From NCBI GenBank assembly GCA_025350865.1, contig JANXWZ010000077.1, forward strand, positions 1-32,812: a stretch of 32,812 nucleotides of DNA, in the 5' to 3' direction. This document shows, in pieces, positions 31,339 through 32,812 of the stretch (position 1 is its first letter; each line of letters opens with the position of its first letter). Under the pieces are notes generated by a model, which saw only the letters and a list, made by a program, of their open reading frames with translations, was not told the origin of the DNA and searched no databases. Source of the stretch: Rhodanobacteraceae bacterium. GTDB lineage: Bacteria; Acidobacteriota; Terriglobia; Terriglobales; Acidobacteriaceae. A program made the translations under genes and the position numbers.

Positions 31339-32415
31339 ATGACTACTCTGAAGCTCCGCGCAGTTGCAATGTCGTTCGCCACAAGCCTCGCTATGATGGC
31401 AGTGGGTTGTTCTCCCAGCAAGCCTGCGACGTCGGCCGCGCCGCCTGAGCCAGAGTCCAATGCACCGCGCCTCTACGTGACGAACGAGGTGTCGGGAGAC
31501 ATGACGATCATCGACTCGGGAACCTACAAGGTGATCGCGACGGTGCCTCTTGGCAAGCGGCCGCGCGGCATTCGCGCCAGCCTGGACCATAAGACGATCT
31601 ACGTCGCACTCAGCGGGTCACCGATCGCCGGCCCGGGTGTGGATGAGAGCACGCTGCCACCGACTGACCATACCTTCGACGGCATTGGTGTCTTCGACGT
31701 CAAACAGAACAAATTGATCAAGATCATTCCCGCAGGTAACGATCCGGAGAATTTCGATCTTAGCAAGGACGGCAAGCTAATCTACGTCTCCAACGAGGAC
31801 GCTTCCACCGTCAGCATTGTCGACCTGGAAGCGGGCAAGGTGATCAAGAGCCTGAAGATGGGTGCGCAGCCGGAAGGCGTGAAGTTGACCCCGGATGGCA
31901 AGCAGGTTTACATCACGTCCGAAGAAGACGGCAACATCTCGGTGCTCGATGCCGCAGCTGAAAAGATCGTTGCGACATTCAAGGTTGGGCATCGGCCGCG
32001 CAGTGTGGCGTTTATGCCGGATGGACTGCATGGCTATGTCAACGCCGAGAACGATGGCACTGTGACCCTGATCGACACGGTAAAGCACAAGATGGTCAAG
32101 CCAGTGGAGATCGGCAAGCCGGGGATCATCAAGCCGATGGGCCTGCTCATGTCCGCAGACGGCAGCAAGCTTTACGTCAGTACAGGTCGCGGTCACAGCG
32201 TCGCCACGGTGGATACAGCCACCAACACGGTCGTGAACTCGGTCGAGGTTGGTGCGCGACCGTGGGGTATTGCGCTGTCGCTGGACGGGAAGATGCTGTA
32301 CTCGGCGAATGGCTCCTCGAACGATATCTCGTTTGTCGATCTGGCCACCAACACAGTAGTCAAAAAGGTCAAGGCTGGCAGCAGCCCGTGGGGCATGGTC
32401 GTCCTGGAGCGGTAG
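31339..32415 (+). CDS. YVTN beta-propeller lipoprotein
   Basis: This 358-residue protein has a probable lipobox (AVGC, Cys24) and then repeated YVTN/NHL-type propeller segments, for example LYVTNEVSGDMTIIDSGTYKVIATVPLGKRPRGI, LIYVSNEDASTVSIVDLEAGKVIKSLKMGAQPEG, VYITSEEDGNISVLDAAAEKIVATFKVG, and LYVSTGRGHSVATVDTATNTVV. Related propellers accompany cytochrome and copper enzymes (for example in amine or nitrite oxidation). ATG 31339 has AAAGGA 8 bases upstream and follows the preceding stop by 2 bases. No metal site is evident in it. Confidence 0.88.
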   Translation: MTTLKLRAVAMSFATSLAMMAVGCSPSKPATSAAPPEPESNAPRLYVTNEVSGDMTIIDSGTYKVIATVPLGKRPRGIRASLDHKTIYVALSGSPIAGPGVDESTLPPTDHTFDGIGVFDVKQNKLIKIIPAGNDPENFDLSKDGKLIYVSNEDASTVSIVDLEAGKVIKSLKMGAQPEGVKLTPDGKQVYITSEEDGNISVLDAAAEKIVATFKVGHRPRSVAFMPDGLHGYVNAENDGTVTLIDTVKHKMVKPVEIGKPGIIKPMGLLMSADGSKLYVSTGRGHSVATVDTATNTVVNSVEVGARPWGIALSLDGKMLYSANGSSNDISFVDLATNTVVKKVKAGSSPWGMVVLER

Positions 32416-32477
32416 GCTACGAGCCCGGAGCGGCTACGTCGTCAGGTCAAGCCTCTCAGCCAGCGCGACCACGGCTT

Positions 32478-32812
32478 GTGGAGTTCCGCCGCGCTCTTGA
32501 ACTGGACCCGAGAAATTCAACCGCACATCATTGGTATGCGATGTCGTGCCTGGCCCCGATGGGCAGACTGGACGAGGCACTGCAAGAGATGCAGTTCGCG
32601 GTTGCGCTCGACCCGGTGTCGTCGATCATCTCGCGGGACGTTGCGATGGTGAACTATTGCAGGCGCGACTTCGACTCTGCGCTGGAGGAGTGCGATCACG
32701 CCATCGCGCTGAACCCGCACTTTCCACCGGCGTCGAACGGAATCTTCTGCCTGGTGTAGGAGGGCAGCAGGCCCGACGACTTCTGGGGCCGCAGTACACC
32801 GATCGTTCCCAG
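32478..32812 (+). pseudogene. TPR-protein fragment with internal stop
   Basis: Reading from 32478, VEFRRALELDPRNSTAHHWYAM, then EALQEMQFAVALDPVSSIISRDVAMVNYC and FDSALEECDHAIALNPHFPPAS, matches the TPR part of the FlgO/TPR gene (EFKRAITLDFRYPTAHHWYAA, EEMLIAQSLDPISPIIARDLAKVEYY). At 32757-32759 a TAG stands where the relative has Gln (GFVQES), and homology continues past it (EGSRPDDF). It has no start and no upstream domains in the window, so it is a truncated and mutated paralogue. It continues to the window edge. Confidence 0.8.

Overview
The window looks like chromosomal DNA from an acidobacterium, probably of the Terriglobus/Granulicella/Edaphobacter group. This is an inference from gene content and GC-rich codon use: a very long TonB-dependent receptor with an N-terminal carboxypeptidase-regulatory-like domain, secreted ThuA-domain proteins, a FlgO/TolB-TPR protein, many lipoprotein redox proteins, and small dispersed hairpin repeats at gene ends. 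No mobile element, CRISPR array or rRNA gene was seen.

Region 1 (1-3752) is an informational cluster: the 3' end of tuf, an inserted Uma2-type nuclease and a secreted protein of unknown function, then rpmG, tRNA-Trp, secE, nusG and rplK. It stops at a strong terminator after rplK; rplA, the usual next gene, is not there. Region 2 (3774-8336) holds an ABM-like small protein, an SPL-family radical SAM protein, a hydroxymethylglutaryl-CoA lyase and a FlgO/TPR protein, separated by three kinds of dispersed repeat.

Region 3 (8546-22387) is the most interesting part. It carries a TPP-dependent enzyme, two ThuA-domain proteins, an Oar-like TonB-dependent receptor, a PQQ-dependent dehydrogenase, an acylating aldehyde dehydrogenase, a c-type cytochrome and an MFS transporter. 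Five intergenic palindromes of the form ACNGT-N6-ACNGT lie upstream of these genes, and a sixth lies upstream of the HMG-CoA lyase. At several promoters the palindrome ends exactly 7 bp before the -35 position. This suggests one regulon under one dimeric regulator that is not encoded here. The genes make a plausible route: outer-membrane uptake, periplasmic PQQ oxidation with electrons passed to cytochrome c, inner-membrane uptake, then acylating aldehyde oxidation and TPP chemistry in the cytoplasm. The substrate is unknown.

Region 4 (22481-32812) has a large protein joining a SLOG-like Rossmann domain to two 2-TM modules (a possible nucleotide-sensing membrane effector), an RND pump and its adaptor (pump gene first), a TonB-receptor remnant directly after the adaptor, and an operon of three predicted lipoproteins (di-haem peroxidase, cupredoxin-like protein, YVTN beta-propeller) preceded by a 17-codon leader ORF. 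It ends in a TPR pseudogene related to the FlgO/TPR gene of region 2. Several genes have a -10-like hexamer 6-7 nt before the start codon, which suggests leaderless mRNAs.
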